A stretch of 64,000 nt of DNA from WTGJ01 sp965237765 (GCA_965237765.1 OZ250157.1:2356001-2420000); one strand, 5' to 3'; shown: positions 51,544 to 60,914, counted from the stretch's first letter. The notes: a model not told the origin generated them from the letters alone. Made by a program: numbers and translations.

Positions 51544-52947
51544 TCAGCTCCCTGCGATGCCGCCATCGGTCATTCGGCGCGCATCCAGGGCATCGGCGAG
51601 TTGCCCTTCATTCAGCAGGCCCAGCTCAAGCACGACATCACGCACGCTTTTGTTTTCGGCAAGCGCTTTCTTGGCGACGGCCGCGCCCGCCTCGTAGCCA
51701 ATGAGCGGGTTGAGTGCGGTGACGAGGATGGGGTTGCGTGCGAGCCAGCTCTCAGCGCGTTCGCGGTTTGCCACCAGCCCGACAACGCATCGCTCGGTGA
51801 ATGCTCGGACGGCGCCGATCATCACCTGTAGCATTTCGTTGAGATTGTGCGCGAGGATGGGCATCATGACGTTGAGCTCGAGCTGTCCGGCCATCGCACA
51901 GAGCGTGATGGCATGGTCGTTGCCGAGGCAATGGTACATCGCCTGATTGAGCATCTCCGCCATGACCGGGTTTACTTTGCCGGGCATGATAGAGGAACCG
52001 GGTTGCACGGGTGGGCAGGTCAGCTCGGCGATACCGGTGGTAGGGCCGGCGGAGAGCAATCGGATGTCGTTGGCAATGCGTGTGAAGTCTTGTGCCATCG
52101 CGCGCAGGGCGCCGGCGAAGAAGACCGCATCCGCCAACGATTGCATCGATTCAAAGAGGTCATCTGACTCGTGCAGCTCGATGCCGCTGAGTTCGCTGAG
52201 CGTTGCGACCATGCGCGCGTGGTATCTGGGATGGGCGTTGAGGCCACTGCCAGCAGCAGTCCCGCCGATGCCCAGTCGCCGCAAGCCATCCGCGGCCAGC
52301 TCGATCTTGGCGATGTCACGCTCGATGGCGCGGCTCCAGGCGCCCACTTCCTGACCCAAACGGATGGGCACAGCGTCTTGTAAGTGCGTACGGCCGGATT
52401 TCACGATGTTATCCCAGGCTTTGGCGTTGGCGCGGTTGGTGGCCACGAATCGATGCAGGACCGAGAGCAGCTCATCCAGCCGCCAGAGCGCCCCAAGGCG
52501 GATGGCCGTCGGGATGGTATCGTTGGTGCTTTGCGCCATGTTGACGTGGTCATTGGCGCTGATGGGTTTATCAGCATCATCGAGCGCATGCCCGAGTAGC
52601 TGATTGGCGCGGTTGGCGAGCACCTCGTTCATGTTCATGTTGTGGCTGGTGCCCGCGCCCGCTTGGAAAGGGTCAATGACGAAATGTTCGTGGTGCTCGC
52701 CGGCGAGCACTTCAGCGGCGGCTTGTATGATGGCGCCCGCGCGGCGCGAATCGAGCAGCCCCAGCTCGGCGTTGACCTGAGCGGCGGCGCGCTTGATGAG
52801 GGCCATGCTCCAGACGAAGGCCGGCCAGGGCCGCATACCACTTACTGCAAAATTCTCGACTGCGCGCTGAGTTTGCGCACCATATAGGGCTTTCGCTGGG
52901 AGGCGCACTTCACCCAGCGTATCTCGTTCTACTCGGTATTCGCTCAT
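51544..52947 (-). CDS. Fumarase/aspartase superfamily lyase (class II fumarate hydratase or aspartate ammonia-lyase)
   Basis: 467 residues from ATG at 52947; an upstream in-frame start at 52977 lacks a ribosome site. Superfamily motifs are complete: YGAQTQRAVENF, GAGTSHNMNMNEVLANRA, SGRTHLQDAVPIRLGQE and the signature GSSIMPGKVNPV. Both fumarase-like (YGAQTQRAV) and aspartase-like (FQAGAGTSHNMN) traits occur, so the reaction, fumarate plus water or fumarate plus ammonia, cannot be settled by eye. A tetramer with active sites at three-subunit interfaces is expected. Confidence 0.9.
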   Translation of the reverse strand: MSEYRVERDTLGEVRLPAKALYGAQTQRAVENFAVSGMRPWPAFVWSMALIKRAAAQVNAELGLLDSRRAGAIIQAAAEVLAGEHHEHFVIDPFQAGAGTSHNMNMNEVLANRANQLLGHALDDADKPISANDHVNMAQSTNDTIPTAIRLGALWRLDELLSVLHRFVATNRANAKAWDNIVKSGRTHLQDAVPIRLGQEVGAWSRAIERDIAKIELAADGLRRLGIGGTAAGSGLNAHPRYHARMVATLSELSGIELHESDDLFESMQSLADAVFFAGALRAMAQDFTRIANDIRLLSAGPTTGIAELTCPPVQPGSSIMPGKVNPVMAEMLNQAMYHCLGNDHAITLCAMAGQLELNVMMPILAHNLNEMLQVMIGAVRAFTERCVVGLVANRERAESWLARNPILVTALNPLIGYEAGAAVAKKALAENKSVRDVVLELGLLNEGQLADALDARRMTDGGIAGS

Positions 52948-53010
52948 CCGCTTGCTCTCGATAGGAAAAGGCGCCACGCTAACGCGCGACGCCCTCCCCT
53001 ACACATGTGC

Positions 53011-53628
53011 TTATTGATTGAGAAAGCCGAGCGCCATCTTGTAGAACTCAGAGACTTTGCTCCAGTTAACGATATTCCAGAAGGCGGCAATATAATCTGG
53101 GCGACGATTCTGGTAGTTGAGGTAGTAAGCATGCTCCCAGACGTCAAGGCCGAGGATGGTGAAGCGCCCTTCCATCAGCGGCGAATCCTGATTTGGCGAG
53201 GAGCTGACCTGCAGGCCATCGCTACCGACAGAGAGCCAGGCCCAGCCGGAGCCGAAGCGCGTCGCTGCCGCCGCCGAGAACTTCGCCTGGAAGTCCGCGA
53301 AGGAGCCGAAAGTATCATTGATCGCGGCATCCAACTCAACCGAACGCGAGCTGGGAGTGGGCGATAGGATCTCCCAGAAGAGGCTGTGGTTGGCATGGCC
53401 GCCGCCGTTATTGCGGACAGCGGTGCGGATGTTCTCGGGCACGGAGTTAAGGTCGCTCAAGAGTTCAGCGACATGCTTGTCTTCCAACTCCGTACCGGCG
53501 ATGGCGTTTTTCAGATTGTTGATGTAGGAGGCATGGTGCTTGCCATGGTGTATTTCCATCGTGCGCGCGTCGATATGCGGCTCCAACGCGTCGAGGGCAT
53601 ACGGAAGGACTGGTAATTCAAAAGCCAT
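53011..53628 (-). CDS. sodA: Iron/manganese superoxide dismutase
   Basis: 205 residues, standard length. N-terminal LPYALDALEPHIDARTMEIHHGKHHASY holds the first His ligand (His27; read in pieces of the helix), GGGHANHSLFW the second, and DVWEHAYYLNYQN the Asp and last His. It removes superoxide as a dimer or tetramer. Mn or Fe specificity is not certain from motifs. AGGAG lies upstream of the ATG at 53628. The promoter lies ~200 bases upstream and the leader is structured. Confidence 0.96.
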   Translation of the reverse strand: MAFELPVLPYALDALEPHIDARTMEIHHGKHHASYINNLKNAIAGTELEDKHVAELLSDLNSVPENIRTAVRNNGGGHANHSLFWEILSPTPSSRSVELDAAINDTFGSFADFQAKFSAAAATRFGSGWAWLSVGSDGLQVSSSPNQDSPLMEGRFTILGLDVWEHAYYLNYQNRRPDYIAAFWNIVNWSKVSEFYKMALGFLNQ

Positions 53629-53716
53629 TGGTTCTTCTCCTCGTAATCTTGCAACGGATGACAGATTCAGAAGCGTTGCCCAGCTCCCAGCGATGAAAAC
53701 GGAACTGAACTTCAGA

Positions 53717-53785
53717 AAACCTCGGCGGCTACGGCCCTAAACCCCACTAGCTGCTCTGGGGGATGTGCGCGAGCCGCTCAAGTTT
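53717..53785 (-). promoter_or_regulatory. Structured RNA element in the sod leader
   Basis: Two segments, 53717-53730 and 53772-53785, form a 14-bp helix interrupted by a 2-base mismatch. It encloses a 41-base loop with an inner CCCC/GGGG hairpin. It lies in a ~200-base leader between the sod promoter and gene. It does not match the riboswitch classes I know. Possible control of SOD by metal, redox state or RNA stability. Confidence 0.4.
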
Positions 53786-53833
53786 CCCACCTTCCTACTA
53801 AAGAAGATTGATAATCTCACTTCTTACTCGCTT

Positions 53834-53842
53834 AGTATAGCA
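53834..53842 (-). promoter_or_regulatory. Extended -10 of sod
   Basis: Minus strand TGCTATACT. The start site would be near 53827, about 199 bases upstream of the sod ATG. No clear -35. The remaining gap to 53901 holds nothing I recognise. Confidence 0.55.
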
Positions 53843-53901
53843 GTTTTACGCGGGCACAACCCTAGTGGGATCAATTTAATGTCTCTCGTATAGGCTCTCT
53901 C

Positions 53902-55599
53902 TCAACCGCGGCCACTGCCAATTTGAAGCGATACCTTCTTGTCGGGCCATTGCGAGATGCGGTGCCCCATATTCGGCAGGTCTGGATTCGTGAGTGGCTC
54001 CAATAGCATAGTCAGCCTCCCATCCTGCGCGAGCGCTTGTAGGCTTAGTTCGACCAGGTTACGGAAGGCGACATCGTTTTCTGGTGTTGTGATGCTGAGG
54101 TATTCTCGTGAGAACCATATTCCCCCATTCGCATTGCTGGCTACGCGAAAACGATCAGGGTAGTCGCGCAGGAATGGCGCCAGGACGAGGCTATCGGCGA
54201 AGATGGCGTCTACTTCCTCATCGGCGAGCAACTCATTGGCGAGCAACGCGGCGCTCACGATCCGCGTATCGCCCAATTCGATCCCTGACGCCTCCGCCAC
54301 TTCTCGCAGGCGGGCGAGGATTAAGGGGTCTTGAGCGGGGATTGCGATGGTCGCAGGCGACGGCAAGTTGGCAAAGCTGGTGATATCGCCTGCCGCGCGC
54401 GTTAGGAGCAGCGATCCGTGTCGTAAAAAGGGCGCTGTGAAATCGACGCGCGCGCTTTCCGCCCAGCTGGGTGCGACCCCGATGGCTATATCCGCTTCGC
54501 CAGCAACGACGGCCGCTATAGCGGAAGCCGCTTCTGCCGTTTCAAAATCGACCGTGAGGCCCCAGAGCTCGCCCAGCGCAGTCGCAAGACCAGTGCATAA
54601 ATTTGCCAAGCGCGAATCGGGTGTATTCACCAGCACTGCCCGCAATACACTAGCCTCTCGCAGGGAGGGGAGCGTGAAATGTTCTGGGTATGCGATCGTA
54701 TCGGGCGGGTTGAACGCGCCATCATCACCAAGATCAACCCATTGCGGTATTTGCTCTTCGTCGTGTGGGATGCTGGGGAAGTAGAGGGTGTGCAATTCGC
54801 GCAGTCGCCCATTTGACGCGATCGTCTGCAGCGCATGATTCAAAGCGTCGCGCAGAATGCTATCCGCTGCGGGCAGGGCAAAGGCGAGCGGCAATGCGCC
54901 CAGCACGCTTTCCAGCGGCCGTATTTGCCCAGGTTCCCGTTGCAGTTGTTCCAGCTGAGATCGTTCGCCGACCAGCGCTTCAATTTCTCCCGCCAGGAGC
55001 GTGCGCAGGCCGCGGTCGAGCGTCGGTTGTGGGCGAGTCAGGTAAGCGATGTTCTCGCGCTGGCTCCATTCGGCTAGATAGTCTTCCTCAGCAGAAACGC
55101 GAACCACTCCGACGCTTTGCCCGGTCAAATCGGCGAGGGTTTGCCAGGGCGCATCGGCTCGCACGAGCATCTGCAAAGTGTCCAGGTGATAGGCATGGCT
55201 GAATGCGTATTCCTCCAGGCGCTGGCTGAGTAGCAATTGCCCACCAGCGAGTAGATCCACTTCCCCGGCGTGAAGCATCTCCCCACCTGTTTGCCTCGTC
55301 ACGTGCAGGAAGCGAATGTCTATGCCCCACAAAGCGGTGATGCTGCGTAGGATGTCGGCGTCGTAACCTGTTACGTTGCCGCGGATATCCAACCAGCCGA
55401 AGGGCACCTCGTTGAAGAGCATGCCGACGGTGAGGGTGCCGCTCTGTATCGCCTCGTGCCAGTTCGAACGGGTCTCCAACCCTTCATCTAGCGCTCGCAC
55501 CGGGGTGGGCACAGGGGTTGGTGGAGTTTTGGTCGGAATTTGCGCGCGCAACGGCGCAAAGATGAGCGTGCAACTAAGCGCGAAAATGAACAGACGCAT
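53902..55599 (-). CDS. Secreted protein with two tandem solute-binding (SBP_bac_3-like) domains
   Basis: 565 residues from the ATG at 55599; the longer open frame runs into nadD. Signal peptide 1-~19 (LSCTLIFAPLRAQ), then a Thr/Pro linker. First domain residues ~45-290: GTLTVGMLFNEVPFGWLDIRG, GYDADILRSITALWGIDIRF, LLAGEIEALVGERSQL. Second residues ~320-550: VLRAVLVNTPDSRLANLCTG, VVAGEADIAIGVAPSWAESARVDFTAPF (in pieces), ELLADEEVDAIFADSLVL. Each resembles a polar-amino-acid binding protein. No permease or ATPase gene is adjacent and there is no kinase or cyclase domain. It lies 19 bases downstream of nadD. Confidence 0.82.
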   Translation of the reverse strand: MRLFIFALSCTLIFAPLRAQIPTKTPPTPVPTPVRALDEGLETRSNWHEAIQSGTLTVGMLFNEVPFGWLDIRGNVTGYDADILRSITALWGIDIRFLHVTRQTGGEMLHAGEVDLLAGGQLLLSQRLEEYAFSHAYHLDTLQMLVRADAPWQTLADLTGQSVGVVRVSAEEDYLAEWSQRENIAYLTRPQPTLDRGLRTLLAGEIEALVGERSQLEQLQREPGQIRPLESVLGALPLAFALPAADSILRDALNHALQTIASNGRLRELHTLYFPSIPHDEEQIPQWVDLGDDGAFNPPDTIAYPEHFTLPSLREASVLRAVLVNTPDSRLANLCTGLATALGELWGLTVDFETAEAASAIAAVVAGEADIAIGVAPSWAESARVDFTAPFLRHGSLLLTRAAGDITSFANLPSPATIAIPAQDPLILARLREVAEASGIELGDTRIVSAALLANELLADEEVDAIFADSLVLAPFLRDYPDRFRVASNANGGIWFSREYLSITTPENDVAFRNLVELSLQALAQDGRLTMLLEPLTNPDLPNMGHRISQWPDKKVSLQIGSGRG

Positions 55600-55618
55600 C
55601 TGCTGCGGAGGGCCGAAT

Positions 55619-56257
55619 CTAACCATCATCCCCGACGTGATAGATTCCCTCGCATTGGATATATGCCAACATGTTTGGCGCGAGCGTCGCCGATACATCT
55701 TTGCCCTGCTGTAGGCGATCCAGCAAATCACTTGACGAGATGGCCAACTGCGGCCCATCGAGGAGCACGCAGCGCTCCACCAGCTCTGGCAGCGGGGTAT
55801 TCTCGATGGCTGCGTGAAAACCATAACCCTGCCGCTTCATCACAGCTATTTGACAGCGCCGCAACAACTCATTCGGTTGCCGCCAGGTGGGTAGTTTGGC
55901 CAGCGCATCTGCTCCCATGATGAAGAACAACTCCGCTCCTGGGTATCGCTCCCAGAAGATGCGTGCTGTATCCACCGAGTAATGTGGGCCGGGCCGCTCG
56001 ACATCTACAAGCGAAATTTCGAATTGTGGGCATCCCGATACGGCCCGCTCGAGCATCGCCAGGCGTTGCGTGATACTGGCACGAATTTTTCCATGTTTGT
56101 GCGGTGGGTCTGCGGCGGGTACGAAGAAGGCGCGTATGAGCTGGAGTTGTTGGAGGGCTGTTTCCGCGAGGCTGATATGTGCTCTGTGCGGTGGGTCAAA
56201 TGTCCAGCCCAGGATGCCGATTCGGGTCCTTCGTATTGTGCCGTCGGCCGCCGTCAT
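55619..56257 (-). CDS. nadD: Nicotinate-nucleotide adenylyltransferase
   Basis: 212 residues. The nucleotidyltransferase motif reads GILGWTFDPPHRAH, with Trp in place of the second Gly of the usual GGTFDPxHxGH; FFIMGADALAKLPTW and the ISSSDLLDRL motif (ISSTxIR equivalent) follow. It adenylates nicotinate mononucleotide in NAD synthesis. Its ATG overlaps the obg stop (ATGA). The obg-nadD order is a common housekeeping pairing. Confidence 0.92.
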   Translation of the reverse strand: MTAADGTIRRTRIGILGWTFDPPHRAHISLAETALQQLQLIRAFFVPAADPPHKHGKIRASITQRLAMLERAVSGCPQFEISLVDVERPGPHYSVDTARIFWERYPGAELFFIMGADALAKLPTWRQPNELLRRCQIAVMKRQGYGFHAAIENTPLPELVERCVLLDGPQLAISSSDLLDRLQQGKDVSATLAPNMLAYIQCEGIYHVGDDG

Positions 56258-57513
56258 TCACTCCACTCCAGCTCACGTTCGCCGATGATGACAGTATCGC
56301 CAACTTGCACGCCCTCCTCGCTCAGCGCATCAGTGATGCCTAGCACGGCCAGAATCTGTTGGAAGCGATGCACAGACTCCTCATATTCCCAATAGGTCAT
56401 TGCGGCAGCGCGCTCAATGCGTTGACCTCGCACGATGAACCGTCCGGATCGGTCGCGCCGGATCGTATAGAGAGGTTCTGCGGCAGATTCGAGCAGTGAG
56501 AACGTCGTCTCATCTGTTCTTTGTTTCAAAGGCGGCAGCGCGTCATATTCGGCAAAAAGGCGGCGAATCAGCGGCGTGATGCCCGCATGAGTGGCAGCAG
56601 AAATGGCCAACGGCTCATTGCCCCGTTCGCGCAAAGCAACGCCCAATTGGGGCCAGACCTCCTGCGCAGCGGGCAGATCCTGCTTATTCACGACGATGAT
56701 CTGCGGTTTGCTGCCCAATTCCTCGGTGAAGAGTGCCAATTCAGCGTTGATGAGTGAAAAGTCGGCAAGTGGTTGCGGTGAGCTGCCGTCGATAAGGTGC
56801 ACGAGCAAGCGCGTCCGCATCAGGTGCCGCAAGAAAGCGTGCCCTAGGCCCACGCCGCGGTGCGCGCCTTCTAACAAGCCCGGGATATCGGCGACGATCA
56901 ATTCGCGATCACTCTGGTAGACGACGCCTAAATTTGGCTCAAGTGTAGTGAAAGGATAATCGGCGATGCGCGGCCGAGCTTTGCTGATGACGGAAAGCAA
57001 CGTGGATTTACCAGCATTGGGTAAGCCGACAATGCCAATATCAGCGAGCAGGCGGAGCTCCAATTTCAGCCAATGCGCTTCGCCAGGGGCGCCCTTTTCC
57101 GCCAGGCGCGGCGTTTGCTGCTGGGGGCTGACGAACCGGCAATTGCCCCGGCCGCCCCTGCCACCCTTTGCCGCGCGCCATGTATCACCCGCTGCGACCA
57201 AATCGGTGAGCGTTTCGCCGGCCTCTGTGCGCACCAGCGTGCCCGGCGGGACGTCGACATAGAGCGTTGGGGCGCTGGCGCCCGTCTTCCGGCTGGAGCC
57301 GCCTCGCCCACCCGCCTGCGCGCTGAAATGCGTTTGCCGTTCGAAGCGGCGCAGGGTATGGATGCGCGAATTCACGCGTAGCAGCACATCGCCGCCGCGG
57401 CCGCCATCACCGCCGCTGGGGCCGCCTCGCGGTACTCGTTTCTCGCGCCGAAAGGCGACGATGCCATCCCCGCCATCGCCACTGCGCACGTAGATTTTCG
57501 CTTCGTCAAACAT
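56254..57513 (-). CDS. obg: Obg/CgtA GTPase
   Basis: 419 residues from ATG at 57513; an in-frame TTG four codons upstream is less likely. The glycine-rich Obg fold fills residues 1-~158 (RSGDGGDGIVAFRREK, GGPSGGDGGRGGDV). The G domain follows with GLPNAGKST, DIPGLLEGA, NKQD and SAATHAG. A C-terminal OCT domain occupies residues ~340-419 (EPLYTIRRDRSGRFIVRG). It acts in 50S ribosome assembly and growth control. Confidence 0.96.
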   Translation of the reverse strand: MFDEAKIYVRSGDGGDGIVAFRREKRVPRGGPSGGDGGRGGDVLLRVNSRIHTLRRFERQTHFSAQAGGRGGSSRKTGASAPTLYVDVPPGTLVRTEAGETLTDLVAAGDTWRAAKGGRGGRGNCRFVSPQQQTPRLAEKGAPGEAHWLKLELRLLADIGIVGLPNAGKSTLLSVISKARPRIADYPFTTLEPNLGVVYQSDRELIVADIPGLLEGAHRGVGLGHAFLRHLMRTRLLVHLIDGSSPQPLADFSLINAELALFTEELGSKPQIIVVNKQDLPAAQEVWPQLGVALRERGNEPLAISAATHAGITPLIRRLFAEYDALPPLKQRTDETTFSLLESAAEPLYTIRRDRSGRFIVRGQRIERAAAMTYWEYEESVHRFQQILAVLGITDALSEEGVQVGDTVIIGERELEWSE

Positions 57514-57532
57514 CGCGCGTGGCAAGTTCCCG

Positions 57533-58801
57533 CTAAGCGGCGGAGTTCAGGCGGCCGTCTTCTGTCCAGCGCAATTTACGACCATCAGCGCTGTAGATCA
57601 GTGGTTGAGCATCTTCCGTGAAGACTGCGCGTTGCAAGACGACGCGACGGATTTCCTCGCCACCGGGAATTTCGAACATCACATCCATCAGCCCGCGCTC
57701 GAGAATCGAACGAAGGCCACGCGCGCCTGTGCCACGACTCAAGCTCATTTCAGCCACGGACTCCAGCGCATCCGCTTCGACGACCAGCTCGACATCGTCT
57801 AGCGCGAAAAGTCGCTGGTATTGGCTGATGAGGGCATTGCGCGGTTGGGTCAGGATTCGCACGAGATCTGCCTGCTCGAGGGGGTTAACACACGTGATCA
57901 CTGGCAAGCGCCCGACCAACTCCGGAATGAGGCCATAAGCCATCAGATCCTCTGGAGCCAGGTGGCTAAGGAGCGCCGTGTGGCTCGTGTCTTGTTGCTG
58001 GGCGGCAGCACCGAAACCAATTTGCCCGCGCGCGCCGATTCGTTTGCCAATGTCCTCCTCTATCCCGGCGAACGTGCCGCCACAAATGAAGAGGATGTTG
58101 CTCGTGTCTATTTGAAGGAATTCCTGATGTGGATGTTTGCGACCGCCCTGCGGCGGCACGTTCGCGACGGTGCCTTCGATGATTTTCAAGAGCGCCTGTT
58201 GCACCCCCTCGCCGGATACATCGCGCGTGATGGAAGGATTATCCATCGATTTCCGGGCGACCTTGTCAATTTCGTCAACGTAGATGATGCCCCGTTCGGC
58301 GCGGCTGATTTCCCCGTCGGCAACTTGGATGAGGCGCAACAGGATGTTCTCAACGTCTTCGCCAACGTAACCCGCTTCGGTCATTGCGGTGGCGTCCACG
58401 ATACAGAAGGGTACGTCCAGAATGCGCGCCAGTGTCTGCGCGAGCATGGTCTTGCCACAGCCCGTAGGTCCAGCGATGAGGATATTGCTTTTCTCCAGCT
58501 CGACATCCGGCGCGTCGCTCGCATGGAATAGCACGCGCTTATAGTGGTTGTAGACGGCTACGCTGAGCACGCGTTTGGCCTGCTGTTGCCCGATAACGTA
58601 TTCATCCAACGCCGCGAGAATTTCCCGTGGTGGTAGGAGGTTGATGTCGTCGGCAACGGTCGCCGATTCCCCCGGTTTTTCTTCGCGCAGAAGGCCCATG
58701 CAACGCTCGACGCATTGATTACAAATGAAAATTCCTTCTGGGCCGGCAATTAATCGCTCAACCTGGTCGTGATCTTGCTGGCAAAAGGAGCATTTGGGCA
58801 T
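57533..58801 (-). CDS. clpX: ATP-dependent Clp protease ATP-binding subunit ClpX
   Basis: 422 residues from ATG at 58801 (MPKCSFCQ); an upstream Met at 58816 is possible. N-terminal zinc-binding domain with CSFC and CNQC, Walker A GPTGCGKTM, Walker B IIYVDEIDKVA, the IGF-type loop as RGQIGFGAA (ClpP contact), sensor and RGARGLRSILE box near the C-terminus as TGARGLRSI. It unfolds proteins for ClpP. Third gene of the tig-clpP-clpX set, 25 bases after clpP. Confidence 0.97.
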   Translation of the reverse strand: MPKCSFCQQDHDQVERLIAGPEGIFICNQCVERCMGLLREEKPGESATVADDINLLPPREILAALDEYVIGQQQAKRVLSVAVYNHYKRVLFHASDAPDVELEKSNILIAGPTGCGKTMLAQTLARILDVPFCIVDATAMTEAGYVGEDVENILLRLIQVADGEISRAERGIIYVDEIDKVARKSMDNPSITRDVSGEGVQQALLKIIEGTVANVPPQGGRKHPHQEFLQIDTSNILFICGGTFAGIEEDIGKRIGARGQIGFGAAAQQQDTSHTALLSHLAPEDLMAYGLIPELVGRLPVITCVNPLEQADLVRILTQPRNALISQYQRLFALDDVELVVEADALESVAEMSLSRGTGARGLRSILERGLMDVMFEIPGGEEIRRVVLQRAVFTEDAQPLIYSADGRKLRWTEDGRLNSAA

Positions 58802-58826
58802 CGTAGTCCGTTTCATCAGCAGCGAT

Positions 58827-59453
58827 CTACTCGGCTTTGGCGCCGTTGCTGGCGGCGGCTTTCTTGGGGGATTCGAGCACGCCATCGACGAGGCCATAAT
58901 CTGCCGCTTGCTTGGCGCTCATGTAGATATCACGGTCCAAATCGTGCTCGATCGTTTCCCGTTTTTGCCCGGTTCGTTCCACGAAGATATCCAGCAGCAG
59001 CTCTTTCAAGCGCACGCCCTCGTTCACCTGGATGAGCAGATCGGAGATTTGCCCCTGAGCGCCGCTCAGCGGTTGGTGCATGTGGATGGTGGCGTTGGGT
59101 AAAGCGTAGCGCAGTCCCTTGTCGCCAGCCGTAAGCAAGACTGTGCCGAAGCTGGCCGTAACCCCCACGGCGACGGTGCTGATTGGCGCGGCGATTTGCT
59201 GCATCGTATCGTAAATTGCCAGCCCAGCGTAGATCACGCCGCCGGGCGAGTTGATATACATCTGGATCTGGCGCTCGGGCGCTTCGCGGTCCAAAAAGAG
59301 CAGTTGCGCGATGATGAGGTTGGCAACCTGGTCACTGAGCGGCATACCGACGAAAACGATTCGCTCCTTAAGGAGAAGCGAATAGATATCGTAGGCACGT
59401 TCACCGCGGCTGCCCTGCTCAATCACCATAGGGATGATGTTGGTGGCGGTCAT
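58827..59453 (-). CDS. clpP: ATP-dependent Clp protease proteolytic subunit
   Basis: 208 residues. Catalytic Ser101 in GVTASFGTVLL, His126 in IHMHQPLSG and Asp175 in DRDIYMSA are all present; YINSPGGVIYAGLAIYDTM is the oxyanion-loop region. The nucleophile motif differs from the common GQAASMGA, with Val-Thr for Gln-Ala and Phe for Met. The ATG overlaps the tig stop (ATGA). Confidence 0.96.
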   Translation of the reverse strand: MTATNIIPMVIEQGSRGERAYDIYSLLLKERIVFVGMPLSDQVANLIIAQLLFLDREAPERQIQMYINSPGGVIYAGLAIYDTMQQIAAPISTVAVGVTASFGTVLLTAGDKGLRYALPNATIHMHQPLSGAQGQISDLLIQVNEGVRLKELLLDIFVERTGQKRETIEHDLDRDIYMSAKQAADYGLVDGVLESPKKAAASNGAKAE

Positions 59454-60889
59454 CTGGCGCTCTCCCCTTCTCCTGTTGGGCTTAGATCATCTTCGGCTTC
59501 GTGGGTCAGGTCGGGCGCTTCGCCGCGGCCAATCGCGAATAGCCGTTCATCGATTAGCCGCTGCAACAAGCCGTTGGCGATGCGAGTCTGCGCCTCCGCC
59601 GCCTCATATTGCGTGCGCAGGCTTTCGTCAGCGCGCTCGCCCAGGTTGGCGAAAATTTGCGCGATTTCCTCGGCGATCATCTCTCTCGTCACTGCGATTC
59701 CTTCGGCGGCGCGGATGGCATCCCGCAATAGCCAGGATTCGAGGCCGCGTTGCGCATCGGGACGAAATTCCGCGAGCATTTCCTCGTCGCTTGTGCCCTG
59801 GATGCGCTGATAGTCAGCGAGCTTGAGGTTGTAGCGTTGTTGCAATTCGTTGGTGAATTGCTCCAGGCGTGCTTGCGTCTCGTCCGCTAGCATCGCCTCA
59901 GGATAATGGATGCTCGCTTGCGCGAGGATGGACTCCTGTACTCGCTGGATATAAGCGGCGTGAGCCTGCTCACTTGCCTGACTCTGCATGTTCTCGCGGA
60001 TGCGTTGTCGCAATTGCAAAAGCGTCAACGACTCATTTTCATCTTTGGTGAGGTTGGCGGCGAAAGCATCGTTCATCTCTGGTAGCGTGACATTATCGAT
60101 CTTGCGGATCTTGACGTGGCAATCGACCGTTCGCCCGACAGCATCGTGGCGGTAGCGCGCTTCGTCGGGCACAGTGAGCGTGAATTCGCGCTCTTCATCC
60201 AGCGCCGCGCCGAGTAAGGCCGCCCGAAAGCCGGGCAACAAAAGTTCTTCTTCAGCGTCGAGCCAGATGGTTTGATCGTCTCCGCGCGCGAAATCGCTAC
60301 CGCGGAGGGGTGTTTCCGCCGCGTCTACATTGTCATCGTCATCATCACTTTCAATGACGCGATCTGGCCCATCGGCAAAGGTAACATGGTAGTCGATGGA
60401 GACGCGGTCGCCATCAGCAACAGCGCCACGGCTCTCTTCGAAGACCGCATTCTGGAAGCGCAGCGATTTTAGCTGTTGGGCAAGATCTTCGTCGCTGATG
60501 ATCGGCTCTTCGTAATCTATGAGTTGTGCACGATAGTTGTGTAACACAACTTCCGGTTGCAGCGGTAGCGTGAAGGTGAATTGGGGTTCCGGTTGCAGAG
60601 AGAAATCTTCAAGTTTTCCAGGGCCGTAAGCCAACAGGTCGGATTGTGATAAGGCTTCACGATAGACTTCGTTGCCCAGGGCCTCGAGCGCCTCTTCGAC
60701 GATCGCCGCTTCGCCAAGATGGCGCATTACGATCGGATAGGGCGCCTTGCCTTTGCGAAAGCCGCGGATGTTGTTGCGTTTCGAAAGGCGGCGCGCGGCC
60801 GCTTTCTTGGCGGTCTCCAGACGGTCATTGGCGATCGCTACAGTGAGCCGCGCCTGATGCGCTTCCAGCCGCTCCGTTTGAAATTCCAA
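59450..60889 (-). CDS. tig: Trigger factor with an acidic insertion in the FKBP domain
   Basis: 479 residues; TTG start at 60889 with AGGGGAG 8 bases upstream. Ribosome-binding domain with the signature region NNIRGFRKGKAPYPIV (cf. GFRxGKxP), an FKBP-type PPIase domain (residues ~155-250) and a helical C-terminal chaperone domain. The FKBP part has an insertion with ESDDDDDNVDAAE before the PGFRAALLG segment. TATACT (60915-60920, minus strand) is the likely -10. The first gene of tig-clpP-clpX. Confidence 0.95.
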   Translation of the reverse strand: MEFQTERLEAHQARLTVAIANDRLETAKKAAARRLSKRNNIRGFRKGKAPYPIVMRHLGEAAIVEEALEALGNEVYREALSQSDLLAYGPGKLEDFSLQPEPQFTFTLPLQPEVVLHNYRAQLIDYEEPIISDEDLAQQLKSLRFQNAVFEESRGAVADGDRVSIDYHVTFADGPDRVIESDDDDDNVDAAETPLRGSDFARGDDQTIWLDAEEELLLPGFRAALLGAALDEEREFTLTVPDEARYRHDAVGRTVDCHVKIRKIDNVTLPEMNDAFAANLTKDENESLTLLQLRQRIRENMQSQASEQAHAAYIQRVQESILAQASIHYPEAMLADETQARLEQFTNELQQRYNLKLADYQRIQGTSDEEMLAEFRPDAQRGLESWLLRDAIRAAEGIAVTREMIAEEIAQIFANLGERADESLRTQYEAAEAQTRIANGLLQRLIDERLFAIGRGEAPDLTHEAEDDLSPTGEGESAR

Positions 60890-60914
60890 GCGTTTTACTC
60901 CCCTCGCTGCGGGC

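Noticed and set aside
53629..53901. Hidden short gene in the 273-base gap upstream of sod
   Set aside because: No frame of useful length with a start site; the gap holds the sod leader and promoter.
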